In this document: one piece after another, positions 45,397 through 58,130 of the stretch
Layout: each line of letters begins with the position of its first letter
How positions within the stretch are numbered: the first letter of the stretch is position 1
Origin: Cryphonectria parasitica EP155
Lineage: Eukaryota > Ascomycota > Sordariomycetes > Diaporthales > Cryphonectriaceae
Direction: 5' to 3'
Assembly: GCF_011745365.1 (NCBI RefSeq)
Contig: NW_024468911.1
Location: 5,140,759 to 5,204,758, forward strand
Length of the DNA: 64,000 bases
Translations under genes and position numbers: made by a program
The notes under the pieces: model-generated
What the model was told of the DNA's origin: nothing
Seen by the model: only the letters and a program-made list of their open reading frames with translations
Database searches by the model: none

Positions 45397-46708
45397 ACAA
45401 CCGTCGCAGCTGAAACAAAGAGCAGTGAAGAAGGGAACTTAGGGGTAGCTCTCCACGCTACTACGCCTTATACAGGCTATTAGTAGACATCTAGCGGCAC
45501 TTGCGGTCTCTGATAGAAACTCTGAATTAGAATGTCGCATTAAGAGATTTTTTTTGTTTCCCCGTTGTTTTCAGAGGACGTTATCGGTGTCATTGGCCAG
45601 TTGCACAGTGTGACTCTGTCTTCGCCTAGCTCCGGAGCGGATCGCTCCGATGTTTTTAGAAAATAAGCGGTGGGCTTTCTTGCGAGAGTATCGAATTCAT
45701 CGTATCCTCAGTAAGATAATATGTTGACTAATAACTTCTAATTAAATGCCCTTTTAGTCTTGTGGATGATGTATATAGTGGTCAGATGTAAGGGTCAAGA
45801 TTCCAATATTCACCTCTCCTTTTACAACGTCTTCTTTTGGTGCGACGTCTTCTGTCAGTCATTTTCACGACCCTCCGATGGCAATGATCCGAGGTCAATG
45901 GAATCCTGTTATACTATTGACTGTATATACAGCGATTCTAGTACGGCTATGCCGTATCAATGCAGCAGCGGGACAAGCGTAAAAATGTATTCCCATGGCC
46001 TTTACAACCCCTGACCATGCAAAAACGTAGTTTCTCGTATATGATCACTCTTTGACGCATTCTCAGTCGCTGGGTATCTAGGCCTAACTCCCAGTTCCGT
46101 AGATTTTTTTCGTAAGGTACAATGAGCACCAGATGAAGTGAATTATTTTTCTTCCTTTCAAACTATGGACATACTGAATGCTTAGATTTAGCAGGACAAC
46201 AATCTGGATTGTGAGTAAATAATCATCACCCATAAGTTTGTTGCGGTGCAGCATTTTTGTCTACCCATCGCATAGTTGGCCAAACGTCGGTATTTGGGTT
46301 TGAGCACTCTGTTCAAAGAAGCTCGTTCTATGAGGAATCTAAGGGGCCAGCATGTATGATAACAAACTATAGCAGAATCAGTGAAGGTGACTGTTAAGAT
46401 GAGGTCGTGAGTCAGTCCGCTGGTATAATATTTCACCTCTTTGTCACTCTCAGCCTTATCCAGTCGAACTCTTCTGACCTCTTATACTTCACGACGTTGG
46501 TCTAATTGAGGATTCACGTCTCTATCTTCTTGTTAGATTTTTGTGAGCTATTCTCTCGCAGCCGACCGCATATATCGTTTCTATGACGTTAGATTTTCAA
46601 ATGAACCGTACTATTGGAAAGGAATCATAGTTGCTTGCAAGCCCAGCGGGTTGCAAATATTGATATGCGGAAAAGTGGACGACCTTCAAGAGCACCCCAC
46701 TTACTTCA
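45397..46708. other. 1.3-kb convergent intergenic region, no gene recognised
   Basis: AT-rich sequence between two 3' ends. Short frames (45760-46014 plus, 46188-46436 minus) show no domain or splicing structure. Confidence 0.4.
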
Positions 46709-49181
46709 TCAACCGAGCCTAAAGCTGTGACCGTATATTGCTTCATCCTCCTCCCAATACGGACACAAGTCTTGCTGTCCTTCCCAAAGCTTTAGGAACA
46801 TCGACCGTGGGTAATTCACAGTATATCGCGCCACTCGTGGGTGCTGTCGGCGGAAGTCGGAGACTTGATAACCGCAGGTAGCCAGCACACTATCCCAAAG
46901 GTCACCCCGATAACTGCCAGCATCATTATTCTCAGATATACCAAAGCTTTTCTTCGAGTATGCTGTCTCGGATATTGAACCACCACAGTGGTCCACCTGT
47001 TGGACATCAGCTCCTGATTTGATGAGAAGAACCAAAATTGCAAATTCTTCCTCCAAGCAACATGGGCCTCGTCCGCCCCTAATGGCTACGTGAAGGCATG
47101 AACGGCCATCAATGTCCACTGCATGTATGTCGGCGCCCCGTCGTAGTAAGAAACTGATAGTTCTCCTATGGTCGCCATATCCCATATCACGACAACACTG
47201 CAGCAACGCTGTATTGCTTTCTCCACGCACATCACGGGCCATTAAGTCAATACAGCAGTTGTCTAACATGACTCTTATCGAATTCTGGAAACTGGTCAGC
47301 GAGGTATTCTTAGAATAATAGGCAGACTTGGAAATTGATACTTTGCCTTGCACTATTACTTTTTCGAAAGGGGTTTTTCGACCGCCCGCCCCATCCACGA
47401 TTGCTGAAGGATCTGCACCAGCTTCGAGCAGGATTCGTCGGCACTGGTTCATACGCTTTAAGTCGATAGGCGCTGTTCCAAAATCGTTTGGCTCCGCAGC
47501 GACCAGGGGACTTGTTACTTTAGAAACAGCTCAAATTTGTCGAGAACAGGTCATAAGATGCTTACACGAGGAATTCTTCATCGTATAACCACGGAGCAAC
47601 GTGGTCTACATCGAGGCCACTTTCAACCAAGAACTGGCAGACTTCTGGTTGGCTAGTCGCGTACTTGAAAAATTTAATGTTAGACTCTTTAAAAGTTTCT
47701 TCATGTGACTCACAGATAGCAAAGATCTCCCCGCTTCGTCATGATCTCGGATAGATGCAGTTCCCTGTTGCAGAGATTTCCGAAGGCTATCCAGATCACC
47801 GTCTTTGACCATTGCGAATACTGGCGAATCCCCTGGCCGTACCCGGTTGACAGAGATACAAGGGATACTCGATAACAACCCTTGCATTAGTTCAGTCTGA
47901 CAAATAGACACAGTCAGCATTTTGTTTTGTGTGGACTGTTCCGATGGCAAGAAGGCTAATATCGCTGAGAAGTCCTCCGCATCGCTTTCTGTCGATTTAT
48001 CGGAAGTTCCACTGTAGCTGTTCGTATTGCTGCTTCGCAATTGACGTCTTCTCCTTGTTGAGGAGATGAGTACGCGGCCAGTGCCGATATCGAATTCTCG
48101 CCACTGCTGCTTCTGATGAAGAACAACACCAGCGGAATGTGATCTCTTCATGCCTATCATCTTATTAGAAGCTATGTCAAATCGGGCTCTGCATTAAATT
48201 ACTGACCTCTATTGATACATAGTTTAGCTGAGGATGTGACATGACCGGAGAGGAGCCTCAGATCTTTGGAAAGCTCGCGCCTATCCAGGTCTTTTGTTTC
48301 GACAGCCCCACGAACGGGCTCCAGCTGGACGAAGTTGGCATAGCTCAAAAGTCTCTCTAGATTCTCGATGATCTTATCGGCGTCTTCGGACCTGATTGTA
48401 CACTCGTCATCGCCAATAAGTAGGCATAGTTCGTTGATTGCATTCGTCAACTGATCGTAATTGCTGACTTCTATGCTCTCTTCTACGATGGAGTCATCAT
48501 CATTTATTTCGACCACCGCAGGTTGGCCCATTGCTCGTGCTGGTACATCTGCTTGTAGCCGGCGCAGGATCTGGAGTATAGTGTCCATTTGAGATTGCAA
48601 GGCCGGAGGTTTGTTGCTGTAGCTGTCACCCTTCGGACAGTCTTTCTGCAAGTCGGATTTCTCTTGTTGCTCGCCTATGTCAGATCTAAGCGAGAGAACC
48701 TGGTCCCGGCATTCAACTACAATGTTCCTATTACCTAAATCAGGTCTTGCTGCAACAAACCATTGTTGAGGCACACCTACCTCTGCTGGATCATCAAGCG
48801 AAGACTGAGAGCAGACGCATGATTTGTGAGGATCCTGTTTATATGGACGAGGTCTTTGTCGGCCAGCGCAGCTCTAACACGCTTCCAGATCTTTCCACCT
48901 CTGGTCTCGGAGGCTGCAATATGAAAGCCTTCTAATTTGACGGCAATTGCCTCAACATCATCAGCACACTGCTTGACCTGCAGTTTATCTTGGGGGTTCG
49001 TAACGGACTCCTGACGCTGGAGCTGCTGGAGGATGGACTGGAGGTTTCTGACGCTGTTGGTGGTCAGCTGCACATTGGATGACCCATTTTTAATAGACGA
49101 CAAGATCTCGTAGATTTTCTGGAGGGAGTTGAGAACGCCAACAAAGGCGAGCACGCTGGCTCCAGCACTCAAGGGATCCAT
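46709..49181 (-). CDS. PigL_N-type N-terminal domain plus ankyrin-repeat protein
   Basis: Five exons (48781-49181, 48207-48727, 47714-48153, 47566-47663, 46709-47510) encode 753 residues. The N-terminus MDPLSAGASVLAFVGVLNSL matches the hydrophobic fungal N-domain that begins 'MDPLSxxASIIAV' (PigL_N/NACHT-associated type). A helical region with acidic linker follows (DDDSIVEESIEVSNYDQL). The C-terminal half holds degenerate ankyrin units: LLEAGADPSAIVDGAGGRKT, SFLLRRGADIHAVDIDGRSC and LLIKSGADVQQVDHCGGS. The exon 4/5 junction (GTAAGC..ACAAG) is the least certain. No nucleotide-binding (NACHT) motif is visible, so it is a two-part scaffold or sensor-like protein. Such proteins are common in fungal self-recognition repertoires; this role is inferred only from architecture. 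Confidence 0.8.
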
Positions 49182-50250
49182 GGGTGTGAATTGTCTCTGG
49201 TTGGGAAGCGTCTCTGGTGCAAGGCAGAGTGGTTGATGCTCCTTCCAGGGTCCGAGAGGACGAAAGGAACCTGACAGCTGCGACATTGGAAATATTAGGC
49301 TATTTATGCACGTGAACTCCTCGGAATCTTGATGCTGAGAGTGCAGTAATCCGAAGCAGTGCAGCATTGGGAGGAAAACCAATCCAATTGAAGATTACTG
49401 GACCACTCGCTTTCCATGTTGTCATCAAAGGCTCGTTGTCGGGACAGTGGCGTTCTCCAGCTTGCTCAGAAAGGAAAAGCCCAATGTTGTGATTAGGGGG
49501 TAGGACTAAAGTATAGTAGGATTCAGCGAGAAAGCTTGACCAAGAATAAGTCAGATAAATAAGCTTACCTCAATAAAAATCGCAGAAGACAAAGACAGAA
49601 GAAGCCAAAACACTTTGGCTGTTACAATGTACGCTTTAGGCCATACGAGATTCAATCGTGTGATACATCCTCGCCTCGGATCAAGCTTATTACCCGTCGT
49701 CGTCAGCAGCCATGAGACTCAATTTCCTGCTTGCCATTTCTATGGCGGGCTCTCACGCCTCCCATCATCGATGTGGTAGTTGACCCATAATGCGTCTACA
49801 AACCCAAAAGGAAGGAAGGATGGGACCTTGTACTGGGTACCTCCATATTTACAGGGCTTGGATATACCCTCCGTCAACTTCAAATACTACTTTCCAGCTG
49901 AAAAAAACGTGATAACTCACATGTGATCAATTGTACAGTCCAATCCTGGTGGTTGCCACGACATATATGTAGAGTATATATTGGCTGAATTTTACGCTTT
50001 AAAAAGTACCATGCAGCCGCCTCTAATTGTTATAAAACTGGTGCTCCATGATCATTCCCACCATATATTCACCCTATCACCGCCCCTCCCCACCCCCCCT
50101 TTCATGGAAGGAGGGGGCTGTTGTCCGACCTTCGGTTTGCGGAGTTCTCAACTGCTTTCAGAGGTGTCTTCAATCCCAAAGTACGGATCCAAGCACACTA
50201 CTAAGTAATCACAGCCCTGCTCCAAGGACGTCTTCTGTCTCTGACGCCTC
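49182..50250. other. 1-kb divergent intergenic region
   Basis: It separates the ankyrin gene (minus) from the P450 gene (plus) and should hold both promoters. A TATATA-like stretch lies near 49965-49980. No further feature is recognised. Confidence 0.4.
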
Positions 50251-52051
50251 ATGTGGCCTTCTCACATGTCCCAGGCTTATCATGTCGACATCAGATCTCC
50301 TTCAGCTTGGAATAGCTGTCTTGTGGTGGCTATTGGCTGCTCTGGCTTGCTATTGCACTACCTTGATGCTCCACCGCCTGTTCCTGGCCCACTTACTGAT
50401 TTCCCTGGTCCAAAACTCGCAGGACTCACCTACTGGTATGAGTGTTACCATGGTATGACTTTTCAATCCTCTGCCGCATTCTTGTTCTCGTCCACCTGGA
50501 GCCGTATTCTCCCACGCTCTGACCCGAGAACAGATATCATTCGCCCGGGGCAATATGTATTTAAGATCAAGGAACTGCATGCCAGATATGGTAAGGAAAT
50601 ACCAACGCAGTATAAAAATGGTGTGCTTATTTAGAAATTAGGTCCCATCATCCGAATGGGGCCAGACGATATATCGATCTCGGATCCCGACTTTGTCGAT
50701 ACAATCTACGCTCCGGGCCCAGGCCATAAGCGTGATAAGAATGTCCGACAGATCAAGGCTCTGGGTATAAACAGTTCTGTTGGAGGCTCCATTGCTCATG
50801 ACCTCCACCGGAAGCGACGAGAAGCCCTCAACTCTTTCTTCTCCCATCAACGCATCGGTAGGCTCAACCCGGAGTTGGCAGACAAGATTAGCCAGATTGA
50901 GACCGTCTTTTCTCGAGCCAAAGAGAGCAGTGAGGTACTGAACCTCTCTGATATCTACTACGCGTTTTGCAACGAGTAAGGCAGTCCCTGCGAAAAATAG
51001 GATGTGATTGTGGCTGCTGACAGTAGGAGCACTATGTAGCATCGTTCACGAATACTGTTTCGGTAACAGTCCTAACCTTCTCCACGACTTGCAACTTGCC
51101 AGTAGCCGCCGCCAAAATGTTGCCAACGTCCTTGGCCGCAGCAAATTCAATCTGCATTTTGGTTGGGTTCGCGATATCATGCAGAGCCTCCCGCCTAGTA
51201 TAGGCACATCAATAACACCACCAGGGATTCGCGATATGATCGCCTTTCGCAGGTCGATCAGCATACAGATTGCTTCCATCCTAGCTAGCAAGCCATCTCT
51301 AAACGAGGCTCCATCGATCTTTACCTACCTTCGCGATAGCCCACATCTACCCGTCTCTGAGAAGTCACCTCATCGTCTTCAGGATGAGGCTACGCTGCTC
51401 ATCATGGCGGGAACATATTCGCCAATTCTGTCACTGCTCGTGGCACACTATCACCTCATCGCACGTCCAGAAATAATGGCGAAGCTCCGATCCGAGCTAG
51501 CTATCCACCCTGCTGCTGTCAATGCCACACAACTAGAGCAACTGCCTTATCTGTCCGCCATCGTCCAAGAGTCCCACCGGCTCACCTTTGGATTGACCGG
51601 ACGGAACCCGCGGGTCTACCCTGATGAGACCATTGTTTACACTGATAAAGGTACGACAGATGCAGGTGGCAGTGGGCCGCGTACCTATACGATTCCACCA
51701 GGCATCTCCCTCAGCACGTCCACCTTGCTCTTGCATACAGACGAGTCTATATTCCCGGATCCGTGGAAATTCGACCCTGAGCGCTGGATGATGACAGATG
51801 ATACGGAGACACTGGGCCGCCGACGTCGATTCATGATGAGTTTCATGCGTGGGACTCGTGGATGCATCGGTATGCACCTCGCGAATGCCGAGATAACCGT
51901 CGCCGTGGCTGCTATGGCTCGCTGGGATATGAGCTTGTATGACACGACGGCGCAAGACGTAGCTTTCTGCCATGATTATCATGTCATGTGTCCGAGGCTT
52001 GGGTCCAAAGGCGTACAGGTGAAAGTGACAGGCCGCGCGGGAAGGGATTGA
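50251..52051 (+). CDS. Cytochrome P450 monooxygenase with possible N-terminal frameshift
   Basis: Exons 50251/50282-50452, 50534-50590, 50642-50975 and 51040-52051. The catalytic part is complete: FPGPKLAGLTYWYECYHG near the N-terminus, ESHR (ExxR), the PERF-like FDPERWM, and the heme loop FMRGTRGCIG with its Cys ligand. The membrane anchor (LGIAVLWWLLAALACYC) starts at ATG 50282, but in a frame one base off from FPGPK. The in-frame alternative start at 50251 gives an untypical leader. Either one base is missing or extra near 50370-50395, or the gene is damaged. The I-helix reads AGTYSP where AGT(E/D)TT is usual, so the acid-alcohol pair is replaced. Probably an ER-anchored tailoring enzyme for the nearby PKS product. 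Confidence 0.85.
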
Positions 52052-53411
52052 TTAATATAGCTTTCAATGTAGGAATAGGTCACCTCATATGAGATCCTAT
52101 CGACGACTGTGGCGTGGTCTATTGGGAGTCCGATAGCGTGAAAAGAGAAGGTGCTAAGAAGCTATGGTCTTGGTTGAGGGGCTCTTCTATATAATGTGTG
52201 CTTTTAGGTGTTATTCACCTTGAATAAAATCTTATTGCTACTGACAGACACAACGAGGATCAAAAGATTGATCTGCGCTCACACTAATAAATAAGTAAAG
52301 GTGAATAAAAAGTATTTGATAATGCGCGTGAGTTGGGCTGCCAGAAAGCAGTGAGCGAATTACACCAGTGATATATGGAAACACCAGACCGATGGAGTCG
52401 GCCGAATGCCAAATATTGATCACCTTCACCTAGTAACTTGACACTTGATATCCCGGAACCTCAGCACATCTATTGTGATCGCCGTCTATGGCTGCTATTA
52501 CAAACCAAATAGTACGAGACTTCGAACAATGAGAAGAAGCTTGATGCATTCAAACCTTATCAGCTTGGCAATCTAGTTTCTTCAAGATAGATCTTGAGGC
52601 TGGTGACGGCCTTCGGAATCAATGCCACCAGCTTCATCGTGCGCTGCGGGGAAGGCTGTGTCGTCACCTTGTAACTCTTCGTGGGGGGGGGGGGGGCATA
52701 GAGATAGGAGAGATATCATCTCTCAAGACAAATATTGGACCGTAGACACCGCCTGTAGCCTTTTGCAGCAGAGATAGGCATTGATTAGTTTTTTCTTTAG
52801 CAATCTGTCAACACGAAAGCTTGCTAATAGTATCTGCTGAAGTCAACCTATAATTATATATATATGTGGCACTGATTCATGTTGGCCAAGTAAAGCCAGA
52901 CCAACTTCCCACAAGCACCAGCTTCGCAACAGAGTCCAGTGTTGGAGACGATCACGGGAATATATTGCGAAAGTCAGCCTTTTCCAGAGCCCTCTTCACG
53001 GTCCATGAACCAATGGTAAGTGCATGCTTGCATAATATCACCTTACTGTTTTTCTCTGCGCATAGATACTTTCAAGCTATGACAAGAGAGGCCAATAAAA
53101 CTGCTTTAGACGCCCGGATCTTCTGATTATCCTGTCTACTTGTTAGTTAAAAGGGACCTCTTATGTAGTAGTGGCCATAGGGCCTCAGTGAATGTGAGGC
53201 CTGGCTGACTCACTGGCTTTTGGCAGGGAGTCAGCAGGACTAGAGCCAATTGCTTTTGATATATAGAAAGGCAATTAGGCTTGGAGTAGTTAATTGAAGA
53301 ATCATATTCCCTCATACCATTTGTGGTACACCACAGATGCCTTCTACATCTTAGCGCTTATTCTTTTTTCGACAGCATCGATGACAGACTCCGAAGCCTA
53401 CGATAATAACT
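52052..53411. other. Intergenic, no gene recognised
   Basis: AT-rich, with a poly-G run near 52683-52697. Short frames show no domain. Confidence 0.4.
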
Positions 53412-54209
53412 ATGGCCGATTCCAAAGAATATCCGTGCTCTCCTAACGTAGCTCTTTGCGACAGCTCTCAGAGCAGCGAGACGTGGAGTCAGGTGCTTGA
53501 CGTGTTACAGCCCTTCAGTACCGAGTCGAGACTCCTCAAGATACCACCCTGCGCTTTTGCGAATCTACAACTTCTGATAGCCGCATCCCAGATCGCCGAC
53601 GCCCTCAAGACCCTCCAGATACTATCAGAAACCAGCAACCCATCAGGATGGCCGGTTTGGCCGCCGAAACCAACGCCGCACCGCTGCTGTTGACTAGGTC
53701 GCTCCATAGATAGCTGCAAACAAGCGCCATCGATCAGGCTCAAACGATGACGAATCTACCTAGGCCACATTTTACAATATTCTACTTCCGTGACTCAGGT
53801 GAAGGAGACAAAGCAAAACATCTTTGCAGCCAACGGGATCATCAAGACGCTATCCCAGACTGGTCTGCGAGGTCATATTCATCTGGGGAAGAGTGGGTAC
53901 TTTGACCCCAACCCTCCTCTCAGAAAACTATATAATTACTTACTGAGCCTGATATGGCTATATTGAAGATCTTCCTCTTGTTTAGTTAGATTCAATCTCA
54001 ACACTGTTTGTGCCATTTCTACGGTCCTCAGCCTATACCTCGTCTTATCATCACACTTTTCACACCATAGGCCTCATTTCGCAGGCGTTCCCGGTTATCC
54101 TTGCCGAAACAAATACCACGATGTCAATAGTGTGACCAAGATGGCCACACAAAAGGCCTTCGCGATCGACCAGCCTGGATTCGTGTGGCTCCCGACGGAA
54201 CCAGAGTAG
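53412..54209 (+). CDS. Small unknown gene, three exons (tentative)
   Basis: The splice model 53412-53654, 53799-53892, 54085-54209 gives an uninterrupted 153-residue frame with consistent phases: donors GTTTGG and GTGGGT, acceptors CTCAG and CGCAG. The product starts MADSKEYPCSPNVALCD, continues with a helical segment (ANLQLLIAASQIADALKTLQ), NIFAANGIIKTLSQTGLRGH, and ends AFAIDQPGFVWLPTEPE. I recognise no family. The middle segment looks truly coding, while the first exon is less certain and the gene could be a remnant. Its place between P450 and reductase genes makes it a possible cluster member. Confidence 0.35.
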
Positions 54210-55251
54210 AGTAATCATGAGTCAATAATGGGCACCTTAATATGAGATCTGCGCATTATCTGCGCCAGGCATCTCCAAACCCCCTCAAGTTGCAGCACCA
54301 CTATTCCGAAACGAGTAGGTGACGCGTATGAATAAAAAGGATGTCTCAAGTGGGAGGATGTCGTAGCCACAGTAGCACAAAGACCCAGTGAAGGTACTCA
54401 CGACTGGTACTTTCGGCCAAGTTGGTGTGTAGTTATGCCGATCACGCTCCTTTTGTGACCAACACAGCTGACAGCTCGCTAGTTTTCTTGTTCAGTAACT
54501 ACTGCGTTTGCCATTTTGGTGGGACTAATGTCGTAAATTTCTGGCCAGATGGGGGGAAAAATTGCAGATCCAGGTAAGAAAGGAAGTCCCGTACCCCATG
54601 GCCAAATGATTAACCAAGTCCATCTTTTCGCCCCCACGTATCGCTAGCAAGGAGTAGTTGTTCGTTTTGCTTCTTTACATACGCCATATGCAGCAACACT
54701 GCAAATAGAGCGTTTGCCCTCAGAATTATGCCTACTACCATGTCTGGTATACTCTGAAGGTATACATCTGCACAGGACTAAATCAGAATGTTTCCATCCT
54801 GCAAGTTTGCATTTGGCGCTACTTCTGTTAGCATAATCCTATTGAGTACTTCAAGAATCTTAGCATACCAGCAGTGCTGGCAGCCTGACTGGTACAGTAA
54901 GACCGGATCTCAGTAAAGCTTCCATGCGATGGAACAGTAACCTGCGATTGCAACGCCTCCTGAACTCCTGCATTAAAATACAATGCTACTTCATGTGCTA
55001 TTATAAAGCACTCGCAGTACTGGACTATGACGGATAAGTAAATATTGTCTGAAGAAGCATATACGATCTGCGGAAGGCCAGGCATACTAACAGAGGGATC
55101 AGAAGGATGGTAAATGCAATCCCTAAGCTGCGTTCCCTCCATCCCGCCGTGTACAAAAGAATGGTCCAGCCCGTAATCTGTCGTCTGTGGAATTGATGAC
55201 TGCATCACGTATCGGAGTCTTAAAATATTTGCGACCATTTTGTCAATCGCA
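54210..55251. other. Intergenic, no gene recognised
   Basis: A 148-codon minus frame (54828-55274) overlaps the reductase start. It has no domain signature and is not called. The reductase promoter should lie here. Confidence 0.4.
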
Positions 55252-56531
55252 ATGTCCCCAAACAAGACCCTCATCTACAAGCGCTACACGCCGCACTTGC
55301 CAGTGCCCGGCGAGCACCTGACCGTGGAGCAACGGGCTTTTGATCCTACGAAGCCACCTCCCCCGGGAGGCATCACCATCAAGAACACATACTTGTCCCC
55401 TGATCCCTACCAGCGCGGGCAGATGAGAGGCCCTGGCGAGACGGGTACCTACTCCATCCCCTGGGTCGAGGGTCAGCCGGCCGTAGTTATGACAATTGCC
55501 ACTGTGATCCAATCGGATGCCCCAGGATGTTTGTTTCCCATCGTTTTTATTACTTTCTCTACTAGTTCTTGATTCCTAGAGAAGTAAATACTAAGCATGT
55601 GGATATATAGTCAAGCCTGGAGACCATGTGCTCGCTATGGCGGATGCTGCAGAGTATGCTGTCGTTCACGCCGAAATGATGGGCTATACACGACTTATAG
55701 CCTTGCCAGAGGGTATTAATATTGGCCCGCCGACCCTTCTAGGTGCACTAGGTGTTGCAGGCCTGTCAGCATACGTGAGCTTTAATGAGTACGTTACGGA
55801 GCCGCGGGCTGGCAAGACCATTCTCATCTCTGCTGCAAGTGGCGCCGTCGGCCAGTTGGTAGGTCAAATGGCCAAAATGCACGGGATGAAGGTCATCGGC
55901 AGTACCGGGAGCCAGGCCAAAGTCGATTTCGTTACTAAGGAGCTGGGCTTCGATGGTGCTTGGAACTATAAAGCCGAGAAGACAGCTGATGCCCTAACGA
56001 GACTGGCCCCCGAAGGCCTTGACTTCTATTATGACAACGTCGGTGGCGAGCAGCTCGAGGTCGCCCTCACTCGAATGAAGGACTATGGCCACATAATTGT
56101 GAGCGGTATGATGTCGGTATACATGTATCCTGACGAGGAGAAGTACGGAATTCGGACTGGCATGAACATTTTCTTGAAACGTCTGACACTTCATGGTTTC
56201 ATATGCTCGGATGCTCAGAACATGGAGAAGTACATGCCATCATTCCCTACGGTAAGTGGGGTTCTGACAAACTTTTCACATCTTGTTCAAGGCATGCTCC
56301 GTATCATGAGATATCGAAGATCTGGAAAGAGTCTCGACAGCTCCTTGTTTAGTCTATCGTAGCCTTGCTGACTTCTATGCCTCATAGGACATGGTAACCT
56401 GGATCCTCCAGGGTGCTATCAAGACTAAGGAAGAAGTTGTGGTAGGGATAGACAACATGCCTGACGCAATGGTGAGGATGTGGACAGGTGATAAGTTTGG
56501 CAAAATGGTCGTGCAGGTTGACAAGAAATGA
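55252..56531 (+). CDS. NADP-dependent alkenal/enone reductase (LTB4 12-hydroxydehydrogenase-like MDR family)
   Basis: Three exons (55252-55528, 55611-56251, 56388-56531) encode 353 residues. The N-terminus TLIYKRYTPHLPVPGEHL and YLSPDPYQRGQMRG, with its conserved DPYxRGRM element, identify the zinc-free medium-chain reductase group. The cofactor domain has ISAASGAVGQLVGQMAKMHG (AASGAVG glycine motif). GLDFYYDNVGGEQL is the family's YFDNVGG motif. The C-terminus ends after GDKFGKMVVQV. Enzymes of this type reduce activated double bonds of alpha,beta-unsaturated aldehydes or ketones with NADPH. Beside a reducing PKS it may tailor a polyketide enone, although general detoxification is also possible. 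Confidence 0.92.
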
Positions 56532-57007
56532 GGACTAAATAAGTTTGCAATGCTCTCTATTAGATTCTCTACTATAAGTACCAATGACATTAAATAGTTG
56601 AACCGTTATAAATACACATTTTTCTCCTTTGTCAGTTCAGAGACGTCGCGATTTCTTTGACAGGTTGAGGTAGATCTGTTTATTTTCTTCGGATTCGAGC
56701 ACTACAAGAATCACCATTCCTAATTCGAGCTGCAAACGATCAGGTATATAATTAAAGCCTAGACCTTATATCTTCTTGTGTATAAGTTTGGATAAGTCTG
56801 GGATGTTCAACGCGATCATTTGGGTTGACCGTGGAAAAGATCCATCAGATTTGGAGTTAAAAGTTCCAGCATTTTCCTCACAGTGTTTCTTGCTTGGCGG
56901 TGTTTGCATTTTCTTTCTTCCGAATTCCTGACTCGGGACTGATTTGTATCTATATACATTCATCTAAACCAATATGAATAGGGAACATCTATCGGTATCT
57001 TTCCGGC
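56532..57007. other. Convergent 3' intergenic region
   Basis: AT-rich sequence between two 3' ends. Nothing else is recognised. Confidence 0.4.
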
Positions 57008-58130
57008 TCAGACGAGCTCTATATACTCCGACTCGTTACTCCTCGCAGTATTCTTCTTCGGCGTACTCTGACTTACATTATAACTGACCGCATTCATAAT
57101 CCCCTTGGACATGCTTGCGACGAATGGACGGAAGGTCGGAAGACAGGATGCAACCAAATAGCAGCCTGGCTCAATCAGTGACCACGTCGCAATATCGGCG
57201 GACACCCAGGTACCGTCACTCAGCGTGGTGGTGCGAAACGTAACGGTGAGACGGATGATACTAGCTACTATACCACTATCGAGCATGAGTAGTTAGCATA
57301 CTATAACAAAACTATGGTTTTCCGTTCTCAATGTCGTATAAGACGGGAGAACCTACATGCTTCCTAACAAAAGTATCACCGTCAGTGCTAGCTTTTGTTT
57401 TCTTGCCATTTGCAGTTTCCACACGACCGGCATCGGGAGTACGAGCATGATGAGATCAGTCAGGATGTTGGGAACGCTCATGCCCTGCCAATAGCGCGGG
57501 GCATCGATGCAGTTGGTAGAGTACAACTGTAGATTCCAGCGAGCCGAGAAGGGCCGGCATGAAGCAAGCGACGTGATGACGCCCGCGACGGCAGCACAGA
57601 CGATGACGGCGCCCACGAGGTAGCTGATGATGCGATAGGATCGCTCAGTAAAGATGCGTAGATATGTAGCCAGGATAGAAAGTTTGGGGAAAGCCACGGC
57701 CAGGCAGTATAACTCCTCGATGGCGTAGCCGCACTTGGCCCAGTTGACAACGGCTTCGGGGTCGGTGGCGAGGAGGACATCCAAGTGTCGTCCAACGCCT
57801 GCGATCTTGATTTCGACTGTTGCAGCATATCCGTCGTTACTACCAGGCACACATTTGACCACGTCATGAATGGCCGGATGGAACCGCTATACTGGGACGA
57901 AAAGGACACTTACCAATACCTATTGCACAGATACCAAGACAGAACAGCAATGCCGGCGCCATCAGGTAGTCATCAAAACCCCACTTTGCGCCATATTTGA
58001 AGCGTGCCCAGCAGCGTAAAGTGACGACTCCAATCTCCAAGACGATGAAGAGACACGCCGCAATGAGAACTCGACTGCTGATATTCTCGTCTGCATAGCC
58101 GGGAGGAAAGGCTGCACGCGGTGACGCCAT
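57008..58130 (-). CDS. PTH11-like integral membrane protein (fungal rhodopsin-like domain)
   Basis: Three exons (57914-58130, 57357-57816, 57008-57275) encode 314 residues with seven predicted membrane helices. Family features are ISSRVLIAACLFIVLEIGVV (helix 1), CWARFKYGAKWGFDDYLM with the conserved W-G-x-DD-Y element, YAIEELYCLAVAFPKLSILA (helix 3 with the KxSIL motif), SCRPFSARWN (conserved CxPxxxxW), and ILTDLIMLVLPMPVVWKLQM. Exon 3 holds IIRLTVTFR and the last helix, then a Ser/Lys tail. The family is often annotated as GPCR-like or as neighbours of secondary-metabolite genes. The ligand is unknown. It is on the strand opposite the PKS. Confidence 0.9.

Noticed and set aside
54828..55274. 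148-codon minus-strand frame overlapping the reductase start
   Set aside because: No domain, AT-rich composition, and it overlaps the 5' end of a well-supported gene. Could be reconsidered with transcript data.
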